Shown one piece after another: positions 47,648-57,096 of a stretch of 64,000 nucleotides of DNA; position 1 is the stretch's first letter, and every line of letters starts with the position of its first letter. The position numbers were made by a program, and so were the translations under genes. The notes under the pieces are model-generated. The model worked only from the letters and a program-made list of their open reading frames with translations, ran no database searches and was not told where the DNA came from. Source of the stretch: Sphingomonas sp. Leaf34 (GTDB taxonomy: Bacteria > Pseudomonadota > Alphaproteobacteria > Sphingomonadales > Sphingomonadaceae); contig NZ_LMLC01000002.1 of the NCBI RefSeq assembly GCF_001421805.1, positions 372,001 to 436,000 of the forward strand, written 5' to 3'.

Positions 47648-47734
47648 TCTGAACCGCGCGTCGCTGGGCGCGCGGTTCGCCACCTCTGTCGACGCGCGTC
47701 TGTGTGGCCGCGCGCCTGTCGAAAGCCACTTATA

Positions 47735-49795
47735 ATGTTTGCTACTCCGCCTCCGTTCCGGGCGGCGATGGCCATTGCCCTCGCCGTTCCCGCCTGCGTC
47801 GTCGCCTCGCCCGCCACCGCGCAGACCCCCGCCCCCGCCCCCTCCTTCACCGGGGCCGAGTCCGATACGCGCTTCATGATCGGCGACGTCGTCGTCACCG
47901 CGCGCAGCATGGCGCGCTCGACCGAAACCATCCTGACCTCGGTCGACATGCTCGGCGGCGACATCGCGCAACGCCAGTCGGTCGACAATGCGTGGGAGCT
48001 GTTCGCCCGCCTTCCCGGCGTCGTGCTGACCGACTTCAACCAGGGCACCACGTCCGGCCGCTTCTCGATCCGCGGGTTCAACGGCGAAGGCGAGATCAAC
48101 GCGGTCAAGCTGACGATCGACGGCATACCCAGCAACGACAATGCCGGCGGCATGACCGGTATCGACATGATCTCCCCGCTCGACGTCGCCGGGATCGAAC
48201 TGGTGCGCGGCACGTCCGATCCGCGCTGGGGGCTGAACAATATCGCTGGCAACGCCAATATCCTGACGCGGATCGGCGGCAATTATCTCGACGCGCGCCT
48301 GATCGGCGGTGCGTTCGGAACGGTCGACGCACAGGCCTCGGCTGGACTGGAGCGCGGCGGGTTCAGCCAGAACTACCTGATCGGCTACCGGCGGACCGAC
48401 GCGTATCGCGACCATGCCGACCTCGATCGCCTGAATCTCGCGGGCAAATGGTTCTATGATTTCGGATCCACCCGGATCGGCGCGATCGTCCGCCATTCGG
48501 TCGCGCACGCGCAGGAGCCGGGCTATCTGACCGATGCCGACGCCGATACCGACCGCACCCGATCCTATGCGGTGTCGGCTACCGATGGCGGCACGCGACG
48601 GATCGGCCAGTACAGCCTGCATCTCGACGCCGATCTCGCCGACCCGCTCGCGCTCAGCGTCAAGGGCTATGCCAACAGCCTGCACGACGACCGCTACGTC
48701 CGCTACTCCGCAGGCGTCCCGCAACAGCGGCGCCTGACCGAGGAATGGCAATATGGCGCGACCGCCGCGCTGCATTACCACCCCCGCGTCGACTTCCTCC
48801 ACGCGCTGATGATCGAGGCTGGCGGCGACGTGCAGGTGCAGGACAATAAGAGCCTGCGCTGGCTGACCGACCGGCGCACGCTCACCAGCCAGACGCGCGA
48901 CCAGAATTTCGGGCTGACCGTCTATGGCGGCTATCTCCAGGCGGTGATCGAGCCGACCGACTGGCTCAAGATCACCCCCGCCTGGCGGATCGACCGAGTC
49001 GCGGGCGATTTCACCAATCGCCTGGCGGGCACGACCGCGCCGATCAACGACTATGGCACGATCAGCCAGCCCAAGCTGAGCGTCGCGGTCAAGCCCGTGA
49101 CCGGCGTCACCGCCTATGCGAATTACGGACGCACCTTCCAGATCGGCGCAGGCTCGGCCTCGTATCTGGTGCCACCACGGACGACCGACGTCGCACCCTC
49201 GATCAACGAAGGCTATGAAGCAGGCGTCAAGCTCACGCGCGGGCGCTGGCTCGAAGCGCGCGTCGCATTGTGGCAGCAGACCGCGAGCGGCGAGCTCAAG
49301 CGACGGCTGAACGATCCGTCCGGCGATGTCGACAATCTCGGCCGGACACGGCGCCGCGGGATCGATCTGCAGCTCGACCTGAAGCCGGTCCGCACCGTCG
49401 CGCTATGGGGCAGCTATTCGCACCAGACCGCGCGGATCGTCACGCCCGATCCCGCCACCCCGTCGCAGGCCGGCAACGCGATCGACCATGTCCCGCAGAA
49501 CGTCTTCTCGGGCGGGCTCGACGTCACGCCCGACCACAAGGTCCGGCTGTCCTTATGGGGCAACGGCCAGTCGAGCTACGAACTCGATCCCGCCAACACG
49601 CAGGGCCGCTACGGCGATTACGTCGTCCTCAATGCCGAGGTCGCGTACAAGCTGACGCCGAAGATCGAGATATCCGCGCAACTGAAGAACCTCGCGAACG
49701 AGCGTTACGAGTATGTCTGGTACGACGGTACGCAGCGGCTTCACGCGCCCGCCGATTCGCGGTCGCTGTTCGGTGCGGTCCGGTTGACGCTCTGA
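47735..49795 (+). CDS. TonB-dependent receptor, candidate metal receptor
   Basis: 686 residues from the ATG before FATPPPF. The signal peptide ends near PATAQ. The TonB-box-like segment IGDVVVTARS is followed by a plug (FARLPGVVLTDF, FSIRGFNGEG, GIELVRGTSDPRWG) and a barrel ending SLFGAVRLTL. It resembles siderophore or metal receptors rather than SusC-type. It sits between the DUF2946-like and PepSY genes, and upstream of a NiCoT permease, which suggests cobalt or nickel chelate uptake. No cobalamin riboswitch precedes it, so it is unlikely to be BtuB. Confidence 0.85.
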   Translation: MFATPPPFRAAMAIALAVPACVVASPATAQTPAPAPSFTGAESDTRFMIGDVVVTARSMARSTETILTSVDMLGGDIAQRQSVDNAWELFARLPGVVLTDFNQGTTSGRFSIRGFNGEGEINAVKLTIDGIPSNDNAGGMTGIDMISPLDVAGIELVRGTSDPRWGLNNIAGNANILTRIGGNYLDARLIGGAFGTVDAQASAGLERGGFSQNYLIGYRRTDAYRDHADLDRLNLAGKWFYDFGSTRIGAIVRHSVAHAQEPGYLTDADADTDRTRSYAVSATDGGTRRIGQYSLHLDADLADPLALSVKGYANSLHDDRYVRYSAGVPQQRRLTEEWQYGATAALHYHPRVDFLHALMIEAGGDVQVQDNKSLRWLTDRRTLTSQTRDQNFGLTVYGGYLQAVIEPTDWLKITPAWRIDRVAGDFTNRLAGTTAPINDYGTISQPKLSVAVKPVTGVTAYANYGRTFQIGAGSASYLVPPRTTDVAPSINEGYEAGVKLTRGRWLEARVALWQQTASGELKRRLNDPSGDVDNLGRTRRRGIDLQLDLKPVRTVALWGSYSHQTARIVTPDPATPSQAGNAIDHVPQNVFSGGLDVTPDHKVRLSLWGNGQSSYELDPANTQGRYGDYVVLNAEVAYKLTPKIEISAQLKNLANERYEYVWYDGTQRLHAPADSRSLFGAVRLTL

Positions 49796-50940
49796 TGCAC
49801 CGCCGCCCACCGCTACGCGCCATCGTCCGGCGCGTGCATCTCTCGCTTGGCCTGTCGATCGGCGCGCTGTTCGCGTTCGCCGGGCTGACCGGCAGCATAC
49901 TCGTCTTCTATCCGGAGATTGACGCAGCGTTGAACCCCGCGTTGCGCGCGGTGCCGGACGATGCGCGCGCCCGCTCCTGGCAGGCAATCGTCGACACGCT
50001 CCACCGCGAGCATCCCACCAGGACCGGCGCATGGCGGATCGAGGTGACCGTGGACGGCGGTGCGGTGCCGGTTCGCTATTACCGGCCGAGGGAAACCGCG
50101 GACCACGACTTCGCGCCGTTGCTGGCCTGGGTCGACCCGGTCCGCCTAATAACGATCCGCACCGGATTCTGGGGCGATACGGTCGTCACCTGGATCTACG
50201 ATCTCCATTACCGGCTGCTGCTGGAAAAGCCCGGGGGGTTCGTCATGGGGATCGCAGGCATCGTCATGCTGGCCATGATCGCCAGCGGGATCTGGGCATG
50301 GTGGCCCCGCCCCGGCAGCTGGTGGCGCGCGCTCCGTTTCAAGCGCGACGCCGCGCCGCTCCGCCGTCTGTATGACTGGCACAAGCTGATTGGTCTGGGC
50401 GGCGCGCTCCTCGTGCTCGTCGTCACCGCTACCGGGGTGATGCTCGACCTGCCCGATCAGACCCGGTTCGTGATTGCGCGCGCCTCGCCGCTCTACCGGA
50501 CGCCGCCGCTGGCCGTGGTGGCACGCGGCGCGCCCCTGCCGATCGATCGCTTGGTCGCCATAGCCGAACACGTCTTCCCCGGGGCCGCGCTCGCCTGGAT
50601 CGAGACTCCCGCCTCGCGGACCGGCGCCACGCGGATCAACCTCGCGCAGGCCGGCGAGCCCAGCCGCCGTTTCCCGCGCACCAATGTCTGGCTCGATCCC
50701 TATACCGGCGCCGTCCTCGCGACGCGCGACGGTCTTGCCGATACAGGCGGCGACGTCGTGATGAACTGGCTCCACCCGCTCCACGGCGGCGAGGCGCTGG
50801 GGCTGACGGGGCGCATCCTGGCCTTCGTCGCAGGCCTCGTGCCGATCGCGCTGTTCGTGACCGGCCTGCTCCGGTGGCAGCGTCGTCGCGAGCGCCGCAC
50901 GCCGCAAAGGACGATTGGCACTCGCGGCGAACCCGGCTAG
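49795..50940 (+). CDS. PepSY-domain membrane protein
   Basis: 381 residues. The start ATG shares a base with the receptor stop (TGATG). The PepSY-associated TM layout has the first helix SIGALFAFAGLTGSILVFYPEID, a periplasmic PepSY domain, helices around GIAGIVMLAMIASGIWAWW and LIGLGGALLVLVVTATGVML, and a last helix ILAFVAGLVPIALFVTGLL with a basic tail. Several His-containing motifs (YDLHYR, YDWHKLIG, NWLHPLHGG) are characteristic of this family of inner-membrane redox or transport helpers that pair with TonB receptors. It may reduce the imported metal complex. Confidence 0.85.
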   Translation: MHRRPPLRAIVRRVHLSLGLSIGALFAFAGLTGSILVFYPEIDAALNPALRAVPDDARARSWQAIVDTLHREHPTRTGAWRIEVTVDGGAVPVRYYRPRETADHDFAPLLAWVDPVRLITIRTGFWGDTVVTWIYDLHYRLLLEKPGGFVMGIAGIVMLAMIASGIWAWWPRPGSWWRALRFKRDAAPLRRLYDWHKLIGLGGALLVLVVTATGVMLDLPDQTRFVIARASPLYRTPPLAVVARGAPLPIDRLVAIAEHVFPGAALAWIETPASRTGATRINLAQAGEPSRRFPRTNVWLDPYTGAVLATRDGLADTGGDVVMNWLHPLHGGEALGLTGRILAFVAGLVPIALFVTGLLRWQRRRERRTPQRTIGTRGEPG

Positions 50941-50984
50941 CACGACGCGCGAGCAGCCGGTTCGACCGGAGGCTCGCTAGATCG

Positions 50985-51176
50985 CGTCGGTGCCCTTCGG
51001 GGCTTGAAGGGGAATGCGGTGCGGAGGGTTCGCCATCCAATGCCGCAGCTGTCCCTGCAACTGTAAGCGGCGAGCGAAACGCACACGCCCTTCGCGACGA
51101 GGGGCAGCCACTGGGTCGACGACCTGGGAAGGTGTGGCGTGGAGCCGTGACCCGCGAGCCAGGAGACCTGCCGGCG
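50985..51176 (+). ncRNA. Cobalamin riboswitch 1 (aptamer)
   Basis: Conserved elements occur in order: GAAGGGGAATGCGGTG, GCCGCAGCTGTCCCTGCAAC followed by TGTAAGCGG, GCCACTGGG...CTGGGAAGG and the B12 box AGCCAGGAGACCTGCC at 51157-51172. A P1 helix (CGTCGG 50985-50990 with CCGGCG 51171-51176) closes it. It lies in the leader of the NiCoT gene and should repress cobalt uptake when adenosylcobalamin is plentiful. Confidence 0.95.
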
Positions 51177-51180
51177 TCTG

Positions 51181-51238
51181 GTCGCTCTCGTCCCGGCCCA
51201 GGGGGTGGCCGAGGCACGGTGAACGCCGTCTGAGCGAC
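51181..51238 (+). promoter_or_regulatory. Expression platform of riboswitch 1
   Basis: An outer helix GTCGCTC (51181-51187)/GAGCGAC (51232-51238) encloses two hairpins: CGGCC/GGCCG around the loop CAGGGGGT, and ACGG/CCGT. The same architecture with compensatory changes follows riboswitch 2. The downstream ribosome-binding site is over 100 bp away, so control may act on transcription or on Rho access. Confidence 0.65.
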
Positions 51239-51356
51239 GACCTTGTGGCGGGGGCCGCATCGACGACGCGCGTCGGCCGCTCATGGCGTCCGGTCTTCCT
51301 GCGTCCCGGCCGCATGCGGCAGGTCCCCGTCCTCGTCGGACGCCGGGGAGTTCTGC

Positions 51357-52430
51357 ATGACGACGATGACGATCGATAAGCCCGCCAAGAAGACGTCCGG
51401 CAAGCCGGCACGGGTGGCCACGCGCAAACGCATCGGCTGGATGTTCGCAAGCCTGGTCGCGGCCAATATCACCGCCTGGGGCTGGGCGTTCTCGCTGTTC
51501 CATGCGCAGCCGCTGATGCTCGGCACCGCGTTGCTCGCCTGGGGGCTGGGCCTGCGCCACGCAGTCGATGCGGATCATATCGCCGCGATCGACAATGTGA
51601 CGCGCAAGCTCATGCAGGACGGCCAGCGCCCGATCACGGTCGGCTTCTGGTTCGCGATCGGCCATTCGGGGATCGTGCTGATCGCCGCGGTCGCCATCGC
51701 GCTCACCGCCAGCGCACTGGCGCAGTTCGAGGCGTTCAAACAGGTCGGCGGCGTGATCGCCACCGTCATCTCCGCGGTGTTCCTGTTCACGATCGCGGCG
51801 ATGAACCTCGTCATCCTGCGCTCGGTCTGGCGGACCTTCGGCCATGTCCGCAGCGGCGGCGTCTATGTCGAGGAAGACCTCGATCTGCTGCTCGGCAACC
51901 GCGGCCTGCTGGCGCGCCTATTCCGGCCGATGTTCCGGCTCGTTACGCGCAGCTGGCATATGGCGCCGCTCGGATTCCTGTTCGGGCTCGGCTTCGATAC
52001 CGCAACCGAGGTCGCGATCCTCGGCCTGTCCGCAAGCCAGGCCGCGGACGGTCTGTCGATCGGCACCATCCTCGTGCTCCCGATCCTGTTCGCCACCGGC
52101 ATGGCGCTGGTCGACACGGCGGACGGTGTCGTCATGCTCGGCGCGTATGAATGGGCGTTCGTGAAGCCGATCCGCAAGCTCTACTACAACATCACGATCA
52201 CGCTGATCTCGGCAATCGTCGCGATCGCGATCGGCGGGATCGAGACGCTGGCGCTGCTGGGTGCCAAGCTCGGCCTGTCGGGGGGCGTGTGGGACCTGGC
52301 GGCCGCGCTGGGCGAGAATTTCAACGGCCTCGGCTTTGCGATCATCGGCCTGTTCGTGTTGTGCTGGGTGCTGAGCTTTGCGATCTATCGCTGGAAACGC
52401 TTCGACGAGATCGAGGTCGTGCACGGATAG
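51357..52430 (+). CDS. NiCoT family cobalt/nickel permease
   Basis: 357 residues with GGGGAG before the ATG. The family signature RHAVDADHIAAIDN (HX4DH, metal selection helix) is present, with further motifs GHSGIVL, LGFDTATEVAIL and GMALVDTADGVVM; about eight membrane helices. It imports Co2+ (or Ni2+) across the inner membrane. A cobalamin riboswitch in its leader and the cob operon downstream make cobalt the probable physiological substrate. Confidence 0.95.
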   Translation: MTTMTIDKPAKKTSGKPARVATRKRIGWMFASLVAANITAWGWAFSLFHAQPLMLGTALLAWGLGLRHAVDADHIAAIDNVTRKLMQDGQRPITVGFWFAIGHSGIVLIAAVAIALTASALAQFEAFKQVGGVIATVISAVFLFTIAAMNLVILRSVWRTFGHVRSGGVYVEEDLDLLLGNRGLLARLFRPMFRLVTRSWHMAPLGFLFGLGFDTATEVAILGLSASQAADGLSIGTILVLPILFATGMALVDTADGVVMLGAYEWAFVKPIRKLYYNITITLISAIVAIAIGGIETLALLGAKLGLSGGVWDLAAALGENFNGLGFAIIGLFVLCWVLSFAIYRWKRFDEIEVVHG

Positions 52431-52499
52431 CTGGCGGCCCGGTGAAAAGTCCTTTAGGTCCCACCCCGAGGCTCGGTTTTACCGAACTTCAACAGATCG

Positions 52500-52689
52500 C
52501 GCCGGTGCCCTTCGGGGCTTGAAAGGGAATGCGGTGCGGGAGGATGTCCTCCCAATGCCGCGGCTGTCCCTGCAACTGTAAGCGGTGAGCGAGACGCACA
52601 GGCCCTTCGCGAGGAGGGCAGCCACTGGGTCCAAGACCTGGGAAGGCGTGTGTCGAGCTTTGACCCGTGAGCCAGGAGACCTGCCAGCG
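52500..52689 (+). ncRNA. Cobalamin riboswitch 2 (aptamer)
   Basis: It has the same conserved order as riboswitch 1 (AAAGGGAATGCGGTG, CTGTCCCTGCAACTGTAAGC, GCCACTGGG, CTGGGAAGG) with the B12 box AGCCAGGAGACCTGCC at 52670-52685. A P1-like pair is CGCCGG 52500-52505 with CCAGCG 52684-52689 (one mismatch). It lies in the leader of cobW and so should control the whole biosynthetic operon by cobalamin feedback. Confidence 0.95.
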
Positions 52690-52694
52690 TAACG

Positions 52695-52750
52695 GTCGCT
52701 CTTGCCTTGATCCAGGGGATGGTCGCGGCACGGTACTCCGTCTGAGCGAC
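52695..52750 (+). promoter_or_regulatory. Expression platform of riboswitch 2
   Basis: GTCGCTC (52695-52701) pairs with GAGCGAC (52744-52750). Inside are GATC/GGTC around the loop CAGGGGAT, and ACGG/CCGT (52730-52733/52738-52741). Compared with riboswitch 1 the middle stem changes in both arms while the loop is kept, which supports a functional fold. Confidence 0.65.
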
Positions 52751-52806
52751 GAACGCGTGCGGCCGAAAGGTCGTGCGTGCCTGCGTATGCTCGAAGGAGA
52801 ACAAGA

Positions 52807-53856
52807 ATGTCGGACCGCTCGCCCACTTTGGCAAAAGTCCCCGTCACCATCGTCACCGGCTTTCTCGGCGCGGGCAAGACGACGCTCATCAGCCACCTGA
52901 TCCGTAACGCGGGCGGCCGCCGGCTGGCGGTCGTGGTGAACGAATTCGGCACGCTCGGCATCGATGGCGACATCCTCAAGGGTTGCGCGATCCCCGATTG
53001 CCCCGCGGAGAACGTCGTCGAACTGGCCAATGGCTGCATCTGCTGCACCGTCGCCGACGATTTCATCCCGACCGTCGAGACTTTGCTCGCACTCGACCCG
53101 CGCCCCGATCACATCCTGATCGAGACGTCGGGCCTCGCGCTCCCCAAGCCGCTGCTTAAGGCGTTCGACTGGCCCGCGATCCGCTCGCGCATCACCGTCG
53201 ACGGCGTCATCGCGCTTGCCGATGCGGAGGCGGTCGCCGCCGGCCGGTTCGCGCCCGACATCGCCGCGCTCGATGCGCAGCGCGCGGCCGATCCGAGCGT
53301 CGATCACGAGACGCCGCTCTCGGAAGTGTTCGAGGACCAGCTCGCCTGCGCCGATCTCGTCCTGCTCACCAAGGTCGATCTCGCCGGTCCCGAGGGCGTC
53401 GCCAAGGCGCGGGCGGTCATCGCCGCCGAGTCCGCCCGCCCGCTTCCGGTGATCGACCTGACCGACGGCATCATCGACCCGCGCGTGATCCTCGGCCTGA
53501 ACGCCGCTGCCGAGGACGACATCGCCGCCCGCCCCTCGCATCACGACGGCGAGGACGATCACGAGCATGACGATTTCGACAGCGTCGTCGTCGCGCTGGG
53601 CGAGATCGCCGATCCGGCCGAGCTTGCCGCCAGGATCGAGGCGCTCGCCCGCAGCGCCGACATCCTGCGCGTGAAGGGCTATGCCGCGGTCATCGGCAAG
53701 CCGATGCGCCTGCTCGTCCAGGCAGTCGGCGCACGCGTCCGCACGCAATATGACCGCCCCTGGCGCGCCGACGAGCCCCGCCGCACGCAACTGGTGGTCA
53801 TCGCCGAGCATAATCGCATCGACGAGGCCCGCATCAAGGCCGCGCTGGACGCCTGA
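52807..53856 (+). CDS. cobW: CobW, GTPase of cobalamin synthesis
   Basis: 349 residues with GAAGGAGA before the ATG. G3E GTPase signatures are GFLGAGKTT (Walker A, residues near 18-26), the metal-binding GCICC near residue 79 and the NKxD-like LTKVD. A His/Asp-rich linker HHDGEDDHEHDD precedes the CobW C-terminal domain. It is thought to deliver cobalt to the CobNST chelatase. It is first gene of the operon, directly behind riboswitch 2. Confidence 0.95.
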   Translation: MSDRSPTLAKVPVTIVTGFLGAGKTTLISHLIRNAGGRRLAVVVNEFGTLGIDGDILKGCAIPDCPAENVVELANGCICCTVADDFIPTVETLLALDPRPDHILIETSGLALPKPLLKAFDWPAIRSRITVDGVIALADAEAVAAGRFAPDIAALDAQRAADPSVDHETPLSEVFEDQLACADLVLLTKVDLAGPEGVAKARAVIAAESARPLPVIDLTDGIIDPRVILGLNAAAEDDIAARPSHHDGEDDHEHDDFDSVVVALGEIADPAELAARIEALARSADILRVKGYAAVIGKPMRLLVQAVGARVRTQYDRPWRADEPRRTQLVVIAEHNRIDEARIKAALDA

Positions 53857-53865
53857 GGCGCCACG

Positions 53866-56800
53866 ATGCACGTCGTCTTCCGCGAGACCCACGGGCTGGA
53901 GGAGAACGCGGTCCCGCAGGATCTCGCGCAATCCCCCGCAGACCTCGTCGTCCTGTCCTTTTCCGACGGCGACCTCGGCGCGTTCGCCGCGGGCTGGCGG
54001 CGTGCGGACGCCGCCGGGCGTCGCCTGCCGTCGCTGCGGCTCGCGAACCTGGCGGCGCTCCAGCACCCGCTGTCGGTCGATACCTATGTCGAGCAGACGC
54101 TGGCGGGCGCGAAGGGGATCCTGATCCGGCTGATCGGCGGGCGCTCCTATTGGAGTTACGGCCTGCAACAGGTCGAACATCTCGCGCGGGAAAAAGGCAT
54201 CGCGCTGGCGGTCTTGGCCGCGGACGGCCGGATCGATGCGCGGCTCGATGCCGCCTCGACGATCCCGCTCTCGACGCTTCGCCACCTCGCGAAGCTGTGC
54301 GATACCGGCGGCGCGGTCGCGGCGCACGCGGCGCTGGCGCAGTTCGCGCTCGCCGCGGGCTGCTATGCCGGCCCGGTCGCCGGGGTCCGCGCGATCGCCG
54401 ATGTGGGGGGATGGCAGCCGCAGGACGGCGTGACCTGCCCCGCCGCGTTCGCGCTGACCGCGAAGCGCCCGCGCGTGCTGATCGTCTTCTACCGTTCGTA
54501 TCTCACCGCGGCCGATCTCCACCCGATCGAGGCGCTCCACGCCGCACTGACCGGACGGGGCTTCGACGTGATCGGGCTGTTCGCGCCCTCGCTGAAAGCG
54601 CCCGACGCAGCCGGCTGGCTGGCGCGCTGGGTGGGCCCGCTGGCGCCGGCTGCGATCGTCAACGCCACCGCCTTCTCCGCGCGCGGGGCGACCGAAGCCA
54701 CGCCGCTCGACGGCGCCGAAGTCCCGGTGTTCCAGATCGCGCTGGCGACCTCCGACCGCGCCGCCTGGGCGGGCGCGACGCGCGGCCTGTCGCCCGCCGA
54801 CCTCGCCATGCACGTCGTCCTGCCCGAAGTGGACGGCCGCGTGTTTGCCGGCGTCGCCAGCTTCAAGGAAGCCGCATCCCGGGACGGCGATCTCGAATAT
54901 ACCCGCCGCGAACACCACGCCGACCCGGATCGCATCACAGCGATCGCCGCGCGGATCGCAGCATGGACCAGCCTCGCCAGCAAGCCCGTTGCCGATCACC
55001 GCATCGCGATCGTCCTGTCGACCTACCCCGGCAAGGCGTACCAGATGGCCCACGCGGTCGGGCTCGACGCGCTGGCGTCGACGCAGGCGATCCTCGCCGA
55101 TCTCACCGCCGCCGGCTATGCGATCACGCCCGACGACCGCGACTTGGCGACGGCGCGGATTCACTGGCCGCTTGCCGCGTATCGCACGGCACTCGCAAAG
55201 CTCCCCGCAGCGCTCCGCCAGGAGCTTCACGACGTTTGGGGCGAGCCTGGCGAAGACTTCGCCTTCACCGCGATCGACGGGGGCGGCGCGCTGATCGCGC
55301 TACAACCCGAACGCGGCCGCAGCGAAGACCGCGCGGACGAGTATCACGACCTCTCGCGCTGTCCGTCGCACGCCTATGTCGCCTTCTACCTCTGGCTGCG
55401 CGACCGCGGGGTCGACGCGTTGGTCCATGTCGGCGCGCACGGCACGCTCGAATGGCTGCCCGGCAAGTCGGTCGCGCTGTCCGACGGCTGCTGGCCCGAG
55501 GCGCTGACGGCGGCGATGCCCGTCATCTACCCGTTCATCGTCAACGATCCCGGCGAGGCAGCCCAAGCCAAACGCCGCATCGGCGCGGTCACGCTCGGCC
55601 ATGTCCCGCCGCCGCTCGAACGGACGCGAACCGGCGCCGGGCTTGGCCGCCTCGAAGCGCTGCTCGACGAATTCTCCAACGCCGACGGGCTCGATCCCGC
55701 GCGGCGTGATCGGCTGCAGCGCGACATTCGCGACGAAGCAACCGCCACCGGCCTCGCCGCGACGCTGGGGCTCGACGCCGCGCAGTCGCCAGCGGACGCG
55801 ATTACCCGCATCGACACGTTCGTGTGCGACGTGAAGGAAAGCCAATATGGCGACGGCCTGCACATCTATGGCCGCGGCGAGCACGGCGCGGCGGAACGCG
55901 CCGGCTTGCTGTCGGCGCTCCAGGGGAAACGCATCGCCTCGGGCCCGTCCGGTTCGCCGTGGCGCGGGCGATCCGACATCCTCCCGACCGGCCGCAACCT
56001 GTACACCACCGATCCGCGGGCCGTCCCGTCGCGCGCCGCGCATCGCCAGGGCGTGACGCTCGCCGACGAACTCGTCCGCCGCCATTTGCAGGACCATGGC
56101 GACTATCCCCGCACGCTCGTCGTCGACCTCTGGGCGTCGGCGACGATGCGCACCGCGGGCGAGGAGTTCGCGATGGCACTCCATTTGCTCGGTGCGGAGC
56201 CCGTCTGGGACATGCAGTCCGACCGCGTGACGGGCATCGAGATCCTCCCGCTCGCCACGTTCGACCGGCCCCGCATCGACGTCACGCTGCGCATATCCGG
56301 CCTGTTCCGCGACGCCTTCCCGACGCTGTGTACGATGTTCGGCCAGGCCGTGCGCGCGCTCGGCGCACGCGACGAACCCGCGGACTGGAACCCGTTCGTC
56401 GGCAAACCGTCAACGCCGCGCATCTATGGTCCCGAACCGGGCCGCTACGGCCTGAGCATGGGCGACGCCGCCGAGACCTACACGCCCGAGGCGCGCCTTG
56501 CTGCCGGCAAGGCGTGGCTGTCGGCCTCCGCCCACGCGTTCGACGACGGCAACGACACCTTCGACCCTATCGGCATCCGCGACCGCGTCGCCGCCGCCGA
56601 TGCGTTCGTCCACGTGCAGGACCTGCCCGAGACCGACCTGCTCCTCGCGGCAGACTATGCCGCGCACGAAGCGGGCTTCGCCGCCGCGCAATCGGTCGCG
56701 GGCGGAAACGCCACGCTCTACCATCTCGACGCGCGCGACCCGAGCCAGGCCGGGGCCCGCCCGCTGAAGGAAGAGATCGCCCGCGTCGTCCACGCCCGCG

Positions 56801-57096
56801 CGCATCCCGGCTGGGTGGATGGCATGATGCGCCACGGCTTTCGCGGCGGTGCGGAGATCGCCGCGACGCTCGACCATCTCGGTGCGTTCGCGCATCTAGC
56901 CGGCGCAGTCCGCCCCGAACTGATCGACCTCTATCACAATGCGACGCTCGGCCGTGACGATGTCCGGGCGTTCCTCGCCCAGGCCAACCCCGACGCGCTC
57001 GCGGCGATGCAGGCGCGCTTTGCGGCGCTCCACGCCGCCGGTCTATGGCCGACCCGCCGCAACTCGATCCTCGCGCGGCTCGACCTGCCGGCATGA
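53866..57096 (+). CDS. cobN: Cobaltochelatase subunit CobN
   Basis: 1076 residues, rather shorter than the roughly 1,250-1,275 of classical CobN, though the conserved core is present. It carries HVGAHGTLEWLPGKS, PVIYPFIVNDPGEAAQAKRR, DLWASATMRTAGEEFAM and FPTLCTMFGQAVRALG. It forms the large subunit that inserts Co2+ into hydrogenobyrinate a,c-diamide with CobS and CobT (not in this window). The gene follows cobW by 9 bp and overlaps cobG (ATGA). Confidence 0.96.
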   Translation: MHVVFRETHGLEENAVPQDLAQSPADLVVLSFSDGDLGAFAAGWRRADAAGRRLPSLRLANLAALQHPLSVDTYVEQTLAGAKGILIRLIGGRSYWSYGLQQVEHLAREKGIALAVLAADGRIDARLDAASTIPLSTLRHLAKLCDTGGAVAAHAALAQFALAAGCYAGPVAGVRAIADVGGWQPQDGVTCPAAFALTAKRPRVLIVFYRSYLTAADLHPIEALHAALTGRGFDVIGLFAPSLKAPDAAGWLARWVGPLAPAAIVNATAFSARGATEATPLDGAEVPVFQIALATSDRAAWAGATRGLSPADLAMHVVLPEVDGRVFAGVASFKEAASRDGDLEYTRREHHADPDRITAIAARIAAWTSLASKPVADHRIAIVLSTYPGKAYQMAHAVGLDALASTQAILADLTAAGYAITPDDRDLATARIHWPLAAYRTALAKLPAALRQELHDVWGEPGEDFAFTAIDGGGALIALQPERGRSEDRADEYHDLSRCPSHAYVAFYLWLRDRGVDALVHVGAHGTLEWLPGKSVALSDGCWPEALTAAMPVIYPFIVNDPGEAAQAKRRIGAVTLGHVPPPLERTRTGAGLGRLEALLDEFSNADGLDPARRDRLQRDIRDEATATGLAATLGLDAAQSPADAITRIDTFVCDVKESQYGDGLHIYGRGEHGAAERAGLLSALQGKRIASGPSGSPWRGRSDILPTGRNLYTTDPRAVPSRAAHRQGVTLADELVRRHLQDHGDYPRTLVVDLWASATMRTAGEEFAMALHLLGAEPVWDMQSDRVTGIEILPLATFDRPRIDVTLRISGLFRDAFPTLCTMFGQAVRALGARDEPADWNPFVGKPSTPRIYGPEPGRYGLSMGDAAETYTPEARLAAGKAWLSASAHAFDDGNDTFDPIGIRDRVAAADAFVHVQDLPETDLLLAADYAAHEAGFAAAQSVAGGNATLYHLDARDPSQAGARPLKEEIARVVHARAHPGWVDGMMRHGFRGGAEIAATLDHLGAFAHLAGAVRPELIDLYHNATLGRDDVRAFLAQANPDALAAMQARFAALHAAGLWPTRRNSILARLDLPA

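Noticed and set aside
47735..49795. TonB receptor as a BtuB cobalamin receptor
   Set aside because: No cobalamin riboswitch lies upstream of it, and the DUF2946/PepSY neighbours point to metal handling instead. The riboswitches are downstream of it.
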